Assembly: GCA_034432795.1 (NCBI GenBank)
Contig: DAOUBF010000005.1
Coordinates: 33,358 to 97,357 of the forward strand
From: DAOUBF01 sp034432795
GTDB lineage: Bacteria > Chloroflexota > Anaerolineae > DSLN01
Reading direction: 5' to 3'
DNA: 64,000 nt
In this document: positions 16,519 through 24,244 of the stretch, in pieces
Layout of the letters: every line of letters begins with the position of its first letter
Position numbering within the stretch: the first letter of the stretch is position 1
The notes under the pieces: generated by a model
What the model saw: the letters and a program-made list of their open reading frames with translations, nothing else
The model's database searches: none
What the model was told of the DNA's origin: nothing
Translations under genes and position numbers: made by a program

Positions 16519-16854
16519 ATGCCCACCGTCCTGCGGATCGGGCGCTACTGATTCAGCTTTTTCAGTAATGAGGGCAACGAGCCGCCGCATGTGCATGTTC
16601 ATGCGGGCGGCGATCAGGCGAAGTTCTGGCTGGACCCAATTGAGTTTGATGACGACATGATGCATGTGACCCTAACCGACGGGCGGATCATTAGCGTGCC
16701 GATCCGCGGGTTCCCACTGTTGCGCGAGGCCACGCCGGAGCAGTGGGCCTATTATGAGATCGGCGGCGGGGGTATCAGCATTCACTGGCCGGACATAGAC
16801 GAAGGCATCTCTGTGGCCGGACTAATGGCCGGGGTAGATTGGCGGACCACTTAA
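16519..16854 (+). pseudogene. DUF4160-DUF2442 chimeric gene broken by a stop codon
   Basis: From the ATG at 16519 the frame encodes MPTVLRIGRY, then TGA at 16549-16551. It continues in the same frame with FSFFSNEGNEPPHVHVHAGG, the N-terminal part of DUF4160, where the stop replaces an expected Arg (CGA to TGA would suffice). After AKFWLDPIEF it passes into a DUF2442 module (LTDGRIISVPIRGFP, WPDIDEGISVAGLMAG). The two families usually occur as separate neighbouring genes linked to toxin-antitoxin or restriction regions. Here the DUF4160 C-terminus is missing. Translation could restart at the GTG at 16591 and make an 87-residue protein. Confidence 0.7.
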
Positions 16855-16983
16855 CCCTCCAGCGAACTTGAAGCGGAATATGGAAAAAGGGCTGTCCTGC
16901 CTACCATGGCCTGGCGCGGCCTCGCCTGCCTGAGCGGGGGCCTATTGCGCCGGGGCCGCAGGTTCATCTCTCGCTTTCCTCGC

Positions 16984-17017
16984 ATATTCAGGTATAATAA
17001 GATTGATTCAGGTATAA
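16984..17017 (+). promoter_or_regulatory. Promoter region of the aconitase gene with a 12-bp direct repeat
   Basis: ATTCAGGTATAA occurs at 16986-16997 and 17006-17017, a 20-base period, so a TATAAT-like -10 box (16993-16998) is partly duplicated. Confidence 0.45.
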
Positions 17018-17041
17018 AGAGAGGGATTGAGGAGACCGCCT

Positions 17042-18985
17042 ATGGGGAAAAGCCTGGCATATAAGATCATCGCCGATCATCTGGTTGAGGGGCGCATGGT
17101 CCCCGGCGAGGAGATCGCTATCCGCATTGACCAGACATTGACGCAGGACGCCACCGGCACCATGGCCTACCTCCAGTTTGAGGCCATGGGCTTCCCCCGC
17201 GTCCAGACCAAGCTCTCCGTCAGCTACGTAGATCACAACATGCTCCAGACCGGCTTTGAGAACGCCGACGACCACCGCTTCCTGCAAACCTTCGCCGCTC
17301 GCTATGGCATCTACTTCTCCCGGCCCGGCAACGGCATCTGCCACCAGGTCCACCTGGAGCGCTTCTCCGTCCCCGGCCAGACGCTGCTCGGCTCGGACAG
17401 CCACACGCCCACCTCTGGCGGCGCGGGGATGCTGGCCATCGGCGCGGGCGGGCTGGATGTGGCTGTGGCTATGGGCGGTGGGCCGTTCTACCTGGTCATG
17501 CCCAAGATCGTCGGCGTCCGCCTCAAGGGCCACCTGCAGCCCTGGGTCGCCGCGAAGGACATCATCCTGGAGATGCTGCGCCGCCTGACAGTCAAGGGCG
17601 GCGTGGGGCGCATCTTTGAGTACTACGGTGAGGGCATTCTGGACCTGGATGTGCCCGCCCGCTCCACCATCACCAACATGGGCGCGGAACTGGGCGCCAC
17701 CACGAGCATTTTCCCCTCCGACGAGCGCACGCTGGAGTACCTGCGCGCCCAGGGCCGCGAGCAGGTCTGGCAGCCGCTCGGCCCAGACCCCGATGCGGAG
17801 TATGACGAGCACATTGAGATTGACCTGGATACGCTTGAGCCGCTGATCGCGCTGCCCTCCAGCCCGGACAAGGTCGTGCCGGTGCGCCAGGTGGAGGGCA
17901 CGCCGGTGGCCCAGGTGTGCGTGGGCAGTTGCACCAACTCCTCCTACCCTGACCTGATGAAAGTCGCCACTGTGCTGCGCGGCAAGACCGTGCACCCCAA
18001 TGTCAGCCTGACGCTCACGCCCGGCTCCAAGCAGGTGTACGCCATGATCGCCGCCAACGGCGCGCTGGCCGACTTCATCATGGCTGGGGCGCGCATCCTG
18101 GAGAGCGCCTGCGGGCCGTGCATCGGCATGGGCCAGGCGCCGCCCACCGACGCCGTCTCGCTGCGCACGTTCAACCGCAACTTCCCCGGCCGCAGCGGCA
18201 CACCTAACGACCGCGTCTATCTGTGCAGCCCTGAAGTGGCCGCTGCCGCGGCGGTCACCGGTGTCATCACCGACCCACGCCGGTTGGGCGAGCCGATCCG
18301 CGTGGGCATCCCGGAGCGCTACATCACCGATGACAACATGATCCTCCCGCCCAGCGACCAGCCAGAGACGGTGGAGGTCGTGCGCGGGCCGAACATCAAG
18401 CCCGTGCCGCTGGGCACGCCGCTGGCCGAGACCATCCGGGCCGAGGTGCTGCTCAAGCTGGGCGACGACATCACCACCGATCACATCATGCCCGCTGGCG
18501 CCAAAGTGCTGCCCCTGCGCTCCAACATCCCGGCCATCAGCGAGTACGTCTTCACGCGGGTGGACCCGACCTTCCCAGAGCGGGCGAAGGATGCGGCGTC
18601 CCGGGGAGGCAGCATCGTCGTGGGGGGCGCGAACTACGGCCAGGGCTCCAGCCGCGAGCACGCCGCCATCGCGCCCATGTACCTGGGCCTGAAGGCGGTC
18701 ATCGCCAAGAGCTTCGCCCGCATCCATCGCAGCAATCTGATCAACTGGGCCATTCTGCCGCTGGTGTTTGCCGACCCTGCCGACTACGAGCGCATCCGGC
18801 AGGGCGATGTGCTGGAGTTGGTGGATGTGCGCCAGGCGGTGAAGAGCGGCAGCCCGGTCACCGTGCGCAACCTGACGCAGGGGTACGACTTCCAGGCGCA
18901 GCACAACCTCACGCCCCGCGAAGCCGAGCTTTTACTGGATGGCGGGCTGCTCAACCACATCAGGCTGCAACGGGCGGCCGCCTGA
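17042..18985 (+). CDS. acnA: Aconitate hydratase
   Basis: Interconverts citrate and isocitrate in the TCA cycle in the cytoplasm, using a [4Fe-4S] cluster. The protein has 647 residues. The cluster cysteines lie in GSCTNSSYPD and SACGPCIGMG. Substrate-binding blocks are GSDSHTPTSGGAGML and GGANYGQGSSREHAA (start of the swivel domain). The length fits the short mitochondrial-like bacterial aconitases rather than the 890-residue AcnA. The ATG at 17042 follows GAGGAG; the in-frame TTG at 17027 is less likely. It is monocistronic and convergent with priA, with only 5 bases between the stop codons and no obvious terminator hairpin. Confidence 0.95.
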   Translation: MGKSLAYKIIADHLVEGRMVPGEEIAIRIDQTLTQDATGTMAYLQFEAMGFPRVQTKLSVSYVDHNMLQTGFENADDHRFLQTFAARYGIYFSRPGNGICHQVHLERFSVPGQTLLGSDSHTPTSGGAGMLAIGAGGLDVAVAMGGGPFYLVMPKIVGVRLKGHLQPWVAAKDIILEMLRRLTVKGGVGRIFEYYGEGILDLDVPARSTITNMGAELGATTSIFPSDERTLEYLRAQGREQVWQPLGPDPDAEYDEHIEIDLDTLEPLIALPSSPDKVVPVRQVEGTPVAQVCVGSCTNSSYPDLMKVATVLRGKTVHPNVSLTLTPGSKQVYAMIAANGALADFIMAGARILESACGPCIGMGQAPPTDAVSLRTFNRNFPGRSGTPNDRVYLCSPEVAAAAAVTGVITDPRRLGEPIRVGIPERYITDDNMILPPSDQPETVEVVRGPNIKPVPLGTPLAETIRAEVLLKLGDDITTDHIMPAGAKVLPLRSNIPAISEYVFTRVDPTFPERAKDAASRGGSIVVGGANYGQGSSREHAAIAPMYLGLKAVIAKSFARIHRSNLINWAILPLVFADPADYERIRQGDVLELVDVRQAVKSGSPVTVRNLTQGYDFQAQHNLTPREAELLLDGGLLNHIRLQRAAA

Positions 18986-18990
18986 TTTCC

Positions 18991-21810
18991 TTATAGTGTG
19001 CTGACCGGGTCCATATCCAGCCGCCAGCCGGCGGGCAGGGCCAGGCCGCGCAACAGCGCCGCCGGGTCGGGGCTGCGCACCAGGACCTGCCAGCGGTAGC
19101 GGTTGTGCCGCCGGGCGAAGTAGCAGGGCACCGGGCCGATGAGATCGGTGGCGGGGGGATGCCGTTTGGCCAGTTCGCTGCGCAGGCGTTCCGCCAATTG
19201 CTCCGCCGCTGCCTCGGCCTTCCTCGCATCCGTGTTCTCATACACCAGCCGCGCCAGACGGCGGAAAGGCGGGTAGCCGTGCTCCTGGCGGAAGGCCAGT
19301 TCCTGCCGATAAAAGCGCAGGTAGTCGTGCTCGGCGGCCGCACGGATGGCATAATGGTCGGGGTTGTACGTCTGGAAGATGACACGCCCGCCGCGCTCGC
19401 CCCGGCCTGCCCGCCCGGCGACCTGGGTTAAGAGCTGGAATGCTCGCTCGCCAGCGTGGGGGTCGGGCAGGCCCAGTGCTGTATCCGCCGAGACCACCCC
19501 CACCAGCGTCACCGAGGGCAGGTCCAGCCCTTTGGCGATCATCTGCGTGCCGATAAGGATGTCGGCGTGGTGCTCAGCGAACTGGCGCAACAGGAGGTCG
19601 TGTGCGCCCCGCGTCCGCGTCGTGTCCCTGTCCCAGCGCAGCGTGCGCGCGCCGGGGAACGTCTGCCGCACCACCTCCTCCACCCGCTCTGTGCCCAGGC
19701 CGAAGTATTTGATGCGGCGGCTGTGACAGGCCGGGCAGCGCTCAGGCTGGCGGGTGCGGAAGTTACAGCTATGGCACACCAGCCGCGCCTGCGGGCCGTG
19801 ATAGGTGAGCGGTAGGTCGCAGCGCGGGCAACTCAGCACGTAGCCACAGTCCCGACATAGGACAAACGTGGCCGTGCCGCGCCGGTTCAGGAACAGAATG
19901 GCTTGCTCGCCCCGTGCCAGGACGTCGGTCAGGGCCGATTGAAGCGCCCGGCTGAAGATGCTGCGGTTGCCCGCCCGTAGTTCCTGGCGCATATCCACGA
20001 CCTGCACCTGGGGTAACCCTGGTGACATCACGCGCTGCGGCAGGGCGAGCAGGCAGTACTCGCCGCGCTCGGCGCGGTAATACGAGGTCAGGCTGGGCGT
20101 GGCGCTGCCCAGGATGCAGACAGCGTTACTGATGCGGGCCAGGGCGACGGCGGCCTCGCGGGCGTGGTAATAGGGCCGGGCGATGGGCAGGTCTTGCTTA
20201 TAGGCGTCCTCGTGCTCTTCATCCACAATGATCAGCCCCAGGCGCGGCAGGGGCATGAACAGCGCCGAGCGCGGCCCGATGACCACGTCCACCCGCCCGG
20301 CGCGGGCGCGTCGCCAGGTGTCGTAGCGCTCGCCCGCCGAGAGGCGACTGTGAAGCAGGGCCACGCGGCCAGGGAAGCGCCCGGCGAAGCGGCGCACCGT
20401 CTGCGGCGTCAGCGCGATCTCCGGCACGAGCACGATCCCCTGGCGTCCCTGCGCCAGGGCCGCCTCCAGCGCCCGCAGGTAGATCTCCGTCTTGCCGCTG
20501 CCGGTGACGCCGTGCAGCAGGTAAACGCGCCCCGCCCCGCCCTGTTCAATCCCGTCCGCGATCACCGCCCAGGCCCGCTCCTGGTCCGGGGTTAGCGTGG
20601 GCGGTTCAGATAGCTCAAACGTCTGGCCGGCGAGCGAATCGCGCCAGATTTCGCTCTCGTGCAGCATGACCAGGCCGAGGTCGGCTAGCGCCTTTAAGTC
20701 CTGAAGCGTGCAGCCGGTCTCGGCATAGGCCCAACTCGCCTCTACGGGCCGGGCCTCGCGCTGGAGATAGTCCAGGAGGGCGAGTTGGCGGGCCGCGCCA
20801 CGCAGGTCCAGCGCCGCCTGGCGTGCTGCCGCCGCTGAGAGCCGCAACACCACCGCGCGCGGCTCCTCTATGCGCCGGACCAGGCCTCGCTCCTCCAGCG
20901 CGCGCCAGACGGTGGGCTTAAAGCCCAACGTGCGCATGGGGCGGGGTTCGCCGCTGCGCAACGCGGCCAGCGCCGCCGCCTGCTGGGGCGCCTGCGCGGC
21001 CAGTTCCGCCAGCGCCGCCTCCAGCGCCTCCGGCGGGACGGTGGCCTGCACCAGGACCTGGCGCGGGGCAATATAGACCCAGCCGCGCTTCTCCAGGGCC
21101 TTGACCGGCGCGGGGGTGCAGCCCACCGCCGCGCACACGCGCTCCAGCGGGGGCAGGGGATCAGGGCTGGTCGCAAGGTAGTCCAGCACATCGGCCTGGC
21201 GCGAGGGGTGGCCCAGGCGGGATAGCGAAGCGGCGATCAGCTCTGGCGGCGCGGTCAGATGGACCAGGCGCACCTGCTTGGGGCGGGGGCCGCTTTCAAA
21301 AACAACCTGCCTGGAGACCCAACCGCGCTCAACCAGGGCTGCGAGGGCCGAACGCCAGCGCACGCCCGGCAGGGCGCGGTCAAGCTGGCGAGCGCGCAAT
21401 GGCCCGCGCTGCCGCAAGAGATCAAGCACCTGGCGCTGCACCGGCGTCAATCCGACGGCGCCATCCGCGCCTGTGGCCTCCAGCAGCAGGTCGGCGCGGC
21501 GGAGATAGCCGGGCGGCAACATCAGGCGCAGGCAGGCGAACAGCGGCGCGAGATAGGTCTCGCTCAGCCAACGGGCCAGGGCAAGCTGGTGGGCAGTCAC
21601 CACCGGCTGCGGGTCCAGCAGGTCGCCCAGGTCGCGGGTCTGGGGCACGGGCGCCGTCTCACTCAGGGCGACGACGATGCCCTGTGTCTGGCTGGCGCCG
21701 AAGGGGACGCGGACGAGGTGGCCGGGGGTCAGCGTACCGGCCAATTCAGGCGGCACCCGGTAGTGGAACGTCCCCTGGGGGGGCGCATGGACGGCAACCT
21801 CGGCGTACAT
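18991..21810 (-). CDS. priA: Primosomal protein N' (replication restart helicase PriA), extended
   Basis: Helicase that reloads the replisome at stalled forks. From the N-terminus there is a 3'-DNA-binding domain (residues ~1-100, FHYRVPPELAG, VRVPFGASQ). A long middle region (~105-400) follows and appears to hold several winged-helix-like units. The SF2 helicase has Walker A GVTGSGKTEIY and DEEHEDAYKQ. A zinc-binding insert has Cys pairs (CRDCGYVLSCPRC, CHSCN, CPACH). The C-terminal domain ends in PVPCYFARRHNRYRWQ. At 939 residues it is about 200 longer than E. coli PriA, and the excess lies in the winged-helix region. The start at 21810 fits the N-terminal family sequence. Confidence 0.95.
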   Translation of the reverse strand: MYAEVAVHAPPQGTFHYRVPPELAGTLTPGHLVRVPFGASQTQGIVVALSETAPVPQTRDLGDLLDPQPVVTAHQLALARWLSETYLAPLFACLRLMLPPGYLRRADLLLEATGADGAVGLTPVQRQVLDLLRQRGPLRARQLDRALPGVRWRSALAALVERGWVSRQVVFESGPRPKQVRLVHLTAPPELIAASLSRLGHPSRQADVLDYLATSPDPLPPLERVCAAVGCTPAPVKALEKRGWVYIAPRQVLVQATVPPEALEAALAELAAQAPQQAAALAALRSGEPRPMRTLGFKPTVWRALEERGLVRRIEEPRAVVLRLSAAAARQAALDLRGAARQLALLDYLQREARPVEASWAYAETGCTLQDLKALADLGLVMLHESEIWRDSLAGQTFELSEPPTLTPDQERAWAVIADGIEQGGAGRVYLLHGVTGSGKTEIYLRALEAALAQGRQGIVLVPEIALTPQTVRRFAGRFPGRVALLHSRLSAGERYDTWRRARAGRVDVVIGPRSALFMPLPRLGLIIVDEEHEDAYKQDLPIARPYYHAREAAVALARISNAVCILGSATPSLTSYYRAERGEYCLLALPQRVMSPGLPQVQVVDMRQELRAGNRSIFSRALQSALTDVLARGEQAILFLNRRGTATFVLCRDCGYVLSCPRCDLPLTYHGPQARLVCHSCNFRTRQPERCPACHSRRIKYFGLGTERVEEVVRQTFPGARTLRWDRDTTRTRGAHDLLLRQFAEHHADILIGTQMIAKGLDLPSVTLVGVVSADTALGLPDPHAGERAFQLLTQVAGRAGRGERGGRVIFQTYNPDHYAIRAAAEHDYLRFYRQELAFRQEHGYPPFRRLARLVYENTDARKAEAAAEQLAERLRSELAKRHPPATDLIGPVPCYFARRHNRYRWQVLVRSPDPAALLRGLALPAGWRLDMDPVSTL

Positions 21811-21926
21811 CTGCTGGCCCCATTATAGCGGATGCGACGCCTGGGCTGAAAGGGGAAAGGAGAGTTGGAGCTTAAATCTTGGGAGAGCCGGGGGCAGGTC
21901 GGGACGGTAGACGCGCGTCCAACGTA

Positions 21927-22157
21927 CTACAGCCTGGAAAGTAATCGTTCATAGTCCGCGTGCGAACCGATCCAGAACCAGATCATCTCATCATGATGGC
22001 GAATCCCCACGGCACGATAGTCGCGGCCAATACGCACTGAGTAAATCGGCCTCGCGGGGTGAACTTGCTTGAAACGCAAACTGGGATGGCGTGGATTCTG
22101 CTGAAATAACCTATACGCTTCTCTGGCCTGCTGTTGGATGGGCTTCGGTAACTTCAG
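21927..22157 (-). CDS. RelE/ParE-type toxin with unusual start
   Basis: Reads as a type II toxin of the RelE/ParE/HigB superfamily: LPKPIQQQAREAYRLF, NPRHPSLRFKQVHP, YSVRIGRDYRAVGIRH, and the ending WFWIGSHADYERLLSRL. In this frame there is no ATG, GTG or TTG between an upstream stop and the conserved region. The coordinates assume a CTG at 22155-22157 that overlaps the antitoxin stop (C-TGA), giving 76 residues. The open frame extends about 16 codons further upstream (RRVIREAF...), so either a rare start codon is used or the start was lost by mutation. It is paired with the antitoxin immediately upstream. The function is clear by family; whether it is expressed is uncertain. Confidence 0.7.
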   Translation of the reverse strand: MKLPKPIQQQAREAYRLFQQNPRHPSLRFKQVHPARPIYSVRIGRDYRAVGIRHHDEMIWFWIGSHADYERLLSRL

Positions 22158-22393
22158 AAACGCCTCGCGGATAACGCGTCTGGATCCAGCACGTGCGTTT
22201 GGCCCGCTTTATGCTCAGCAAGTGCCTCGTCGGCTAACCCTGCCAACATATCGGCTGAATCCGTGAATACCATTTCCCATCGCCGCTCTGCGGCCAATTC
22301 CTCAAGTAACCACCTGGCCAAAGCGTCCTGTTCATGCTCAGGCAGTTTAGAGGCTTCGTGAAATGCCTTCTCTAGAAGTTTTGTCGTGGTCAT
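22154..22393 (-). CDS. Antitoxin partner of the RelE/ParE-type toxin
   Basis: A 79-residue protein starting MTTTKLLEKAFHEASKLPEHEQDALARWLLEEL..., the layout of small antitoxins paired with RelE/ParE toxins: an N-terminal helical region with PEHEQDALA, and a C-terminal tail with a Leu/Glu/His-rich stretch (LADEALAEHKAG). It overlaps the toxin frame by four bases, so the two are coupled. The ATG at 22393 was preferred over an upstream start at 22447 because it begins the conserved segment; GCGGAG lies just upstream of it. Confidence 0.7.
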   Translation of the reverse strand: MTTTKLLEKAFHEASKLPEHEQDALARWLLEELAAERRWEMVFTDSADMLAGLADEALAEHKAGQTHVLDPDALSARRF

Positions 22394-22413
22394 ACTCCGC
22401 TTCTTTCTAGCGC

Positions 22414-23055
22414 TTAACGTCCCGCGCTTTCGCCAATCCAGGCGCAACAGGGATAAACGGCCCTCTCACAGTCCGATCCTGCTATATTAGGTGTACAGAG
22501 GATCCGGCAGGTGCCTCCCAAGTTCATATCGCAAATATTTTTTAAGACGCCCGATGAATGCGCTTTCTGTGTTTTTCGTTGGATCGGCTGACCTATATAT
22601 ACCACCTTGTAGATAAACTCAAAATGCAACCGCCTTAGCTTTGGCCATATCTGAGAATGTGCATCTGAGGGTTTATAGTAACCATTTACAGAGAAAGGTT
22701 GCCCATATCTATCATCATAATTTGGAATAGAGGGTTTCGGAGCAGAGGAATCGGGGAGCCATCCCCAATCATTTGATGCGCTAAAAGATAAATCAGTCTT
22801 TATCGGCGAATCAATGAGTTGCTTATCTAAAGCTAACCAGCAGGTATCAATTTGGTGGATAGTAAAGATGATGTAGTGTCCCACATGTAATCTTACCTTA
22901 TCCTCCAGTAGATGGACCGCCCATTTATCTCTACCATAAACATTGGCTTCAATGATAGCATCGGCAAACATTGACAGGATCCGTTCTCTTATCTGCGGGT
23001 CCACCAGGCAAGATTGAATGACTTGCTTGGCTTCTTGCTCACTGTCTATGTTCAT
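22414..23055 (-). CDS. Hypothetical protein, AT-richer, possibly truncated
   Basis: I do not recognise this 213-residue protein. The start is well supported (GAGGGAGGG before the ATG at 23055). The first ~160 residues look like a folded soluble protein (DPQIRERILSMFADAIIEAN, HVGHYIIFTIHQ, WPKLRRLHFEFIYKVV). The last ~40 residues (from about LKNICDMNLGGTCRIL) are Cys/Gly-rich and read like sequence entered after truncation or a frameshift. Base composition is clearly more AT-rich than the neighbours, which suggests transfer. It lies next to two toxin-antitoxin modules in the priA-dpp gap, so an accessory or defence-related origin is possible but unproven. Confidence 0.5.
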   Translation of the reverse strand: MNIDSEQEAKQVIQSCLVDPQIRERILSMFADAIIEANVYGRDKWAVHLLEDKVRLHVGHYIIFTIHQIDTCWLALDKQLIDSPIKTDLSFSASNDWGWLPDSSAPKPSIPNYDDRYGQPFSVNGYYKPSDAHSQIWPKLRRLHFEFIYKVVYIGQPIQRKTQKAHSSGVLKNICDMNLGGTCRILCTPNIAGSDCERAVYPCCAWIGESAGR

Positions 23056-23181
23056 AATGCCCTCCCTCGGCGCTTATTTATATGAGCAATTAGCATGGTG
23101 TTAAGATATTATACGATGAGTCTGGCAACAATACAACCCTTGCAAGACGGGACAGCGGAACACCGCCTCAGCAGGTAGGCA

Positions 23182-23475
23182 TTACCGGTTCAGCCGCGGA
23201 TACAGTGTGTCGCGCAGGCCGTCGCCCAACGGGTTGAAGCCCAGCACAGTGAGCACGAGAGCGATGCCGGGGAAGAAGATCAAATGGGGCGCACTGAAGA
23301 GTTGGTTGCGCTCCGCGCCGATCATGGAGCCCCACTCCGGCGTGGGCGGCTGTGCCCCCAACCCCAGGAAGGACAGCGCCGCCGCGTCCAGGATGGCTGT
23401 GGCGATGCCCAACGCGGCCTGCACGATCAGGGGGTAAGCGAGTTGGGCAGGATGCGACGGAAGAGACGGTCAAGT
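23182..23475 (-). pseudogene. Duplicated 3' fragment of the dppC-like gene
   Basis: Encodes the last ~80 residues of a peptide permease (GIATAILDAAALSFLGLG ... LGFNPLGDGLRD). Over about 255 bases it is roughly 95% identical by eye to the 3' end of the intact permease gene at 24245-24500. Homology continues upstream to about 23475 with a frame break (two bases missing near 23430). No start or upstream membrane segments remain. Together with the intact copy it brackets the vapBC module as a direct repeat. Confidence 0.9.
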
Positions 23476-23532
23476 TGGGAAGGAGCAGTAGCCTGAAGCT
23501 TAAATCCTGCCCATTGTCTCACAGTGTAAGTT

Positions 23533-23562
23533 GTGTTATCATGTAGGCATGAGTGTTATCAT
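23533..23562 (+). promoter_or_regulatory. Direct repeats upstream of vapB
   Basis: GTGTTATCAT occurs at 23533-23542 and 23553-23562, exactly two helical turns apart, just before the vapB Shine-Dalgarno. This is a plausible binding site for autoregulation by the VapBC complex. Confidence 0.55.
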
Positions 23563-23580
23563 ATCATAATGGGGGTAAGG

Positions 23581-23838
23581 ATGATACGAACACAGATACA
23601 ACTGACCGAGGAACAGGCACGGCGGCTGAAATCCATCGCCCAGGAGAGGGGCATTTCGGTAGCGGAGGTCATACGCCAGAGCATTGACCTCTATATCCAG
23701 TCTTCCAAATTGCCCACGATGGCTGAGAAACGGCTGAGGGCCTTATCCATCGCAGGTCGGGGCGCTTCGGGAGAATCCGACCTGGCCAGCGAGCATGATC
23801 GCTATCTGGCCGAGGTCTATGAGGAGAGCAGCCCATGA
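23581..23838 (+). CDS. vapB: Ribbon-helix-helix antitoxin (VapB/CopG type)
   Basis: An 85-residue DNA-binding antitoxin. The N-terminal strand and two helices, IRTQIQLTEEQARRLKSIAQ followed by GISVAEVIRQSIDLYIQ, form a ribbon-helix-helix fold. The acidic C-terminal tail (SDLASEHDRYLAEVYEES) would bind and block the toxin. The ATG at 23581 has GGGGGTAAGG immediately upstream. Its stop overlaps the toxin start by four bases (ATGA). Two GTGTTATCAT repeats upstream fit autorepression. Confidence 0.88.
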   Translation: MIRTQIQLTEEQARRLKSIAQERGISVAEVIRQSIDLYIQSSKLPTMAEKRLRALSIAGRGASGESDLASEHDRYLAEVYEESSP

Positions 23839-24242
23839 GGGTATTCGTAGATACCTCCGCCTTCCTGGCGGTCGTGAATCGGGATGACCGGCATCACGCG
23901 CAGGCCAGGGAAGTATGGGAGCGCCTGATCCAGGCAGAGGCGGTCCTGATCTGCACCAACTACATCATCGTGGAGACCCTCGCACTGATCCAGCATCGCT
24001 TTGGCATGGCTCTGGTGAAGGCTTTTCAAGACGACGTCGTCCCGATTCTCCAAATTGAATGGGTAGATGAGACGCTCCATCAAGCCGGCGTGGCCGCGTT
24101 ACTGACGGCGAACCGGCGTCAACTGAGTCTGGTTGATTGTATCAGTTTCGCGACGATACGTAACCTGGGTATCCCGGCGGTCTTTGCCTTTGATCCACAC
24201 TTTGTAGAACAGGGGTTTGGCCTGGTGAACTCCTTAGGATGA
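23835..24242 (+). CDS. vapC: PIN-domain ribonuclease toxin VapC
   Basis: A 135-residue PIN-fold endoribonuclease. The acidic active-site residues are visible: D6 (VFVDTSAF), E47 (IIVETLAL), D101 (LVDCISFA) and D120 (FAFDPHF). It is coupled to vapB by an ATGA overlap. The stop lies two bases from the convergent end of the dppC-like gene. The module sits between two direct copies of the dppC 3' end, so it was probably acquired or rearranged there. Confidence 0.92.
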   Translation: MRVFVDTSAFLAVVNRDDRHHAQAREVWERLIQAEAVLICTNYIIVETLALIQHRFGMALVKAFQDDVVPILQIEWVDETLHQAGVAALLTANRRQLSLVDCISFATIRNLGIPAVFAFDPHFVEQGFGLVNSLG

Positions 24243-24244
24243 CC

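Noticed and set aside
16988..18904. 638-codon frame antisense to aconitase
   Set aside because: Same compositional shadow. The sense strand encodes complete aconitase motifs.
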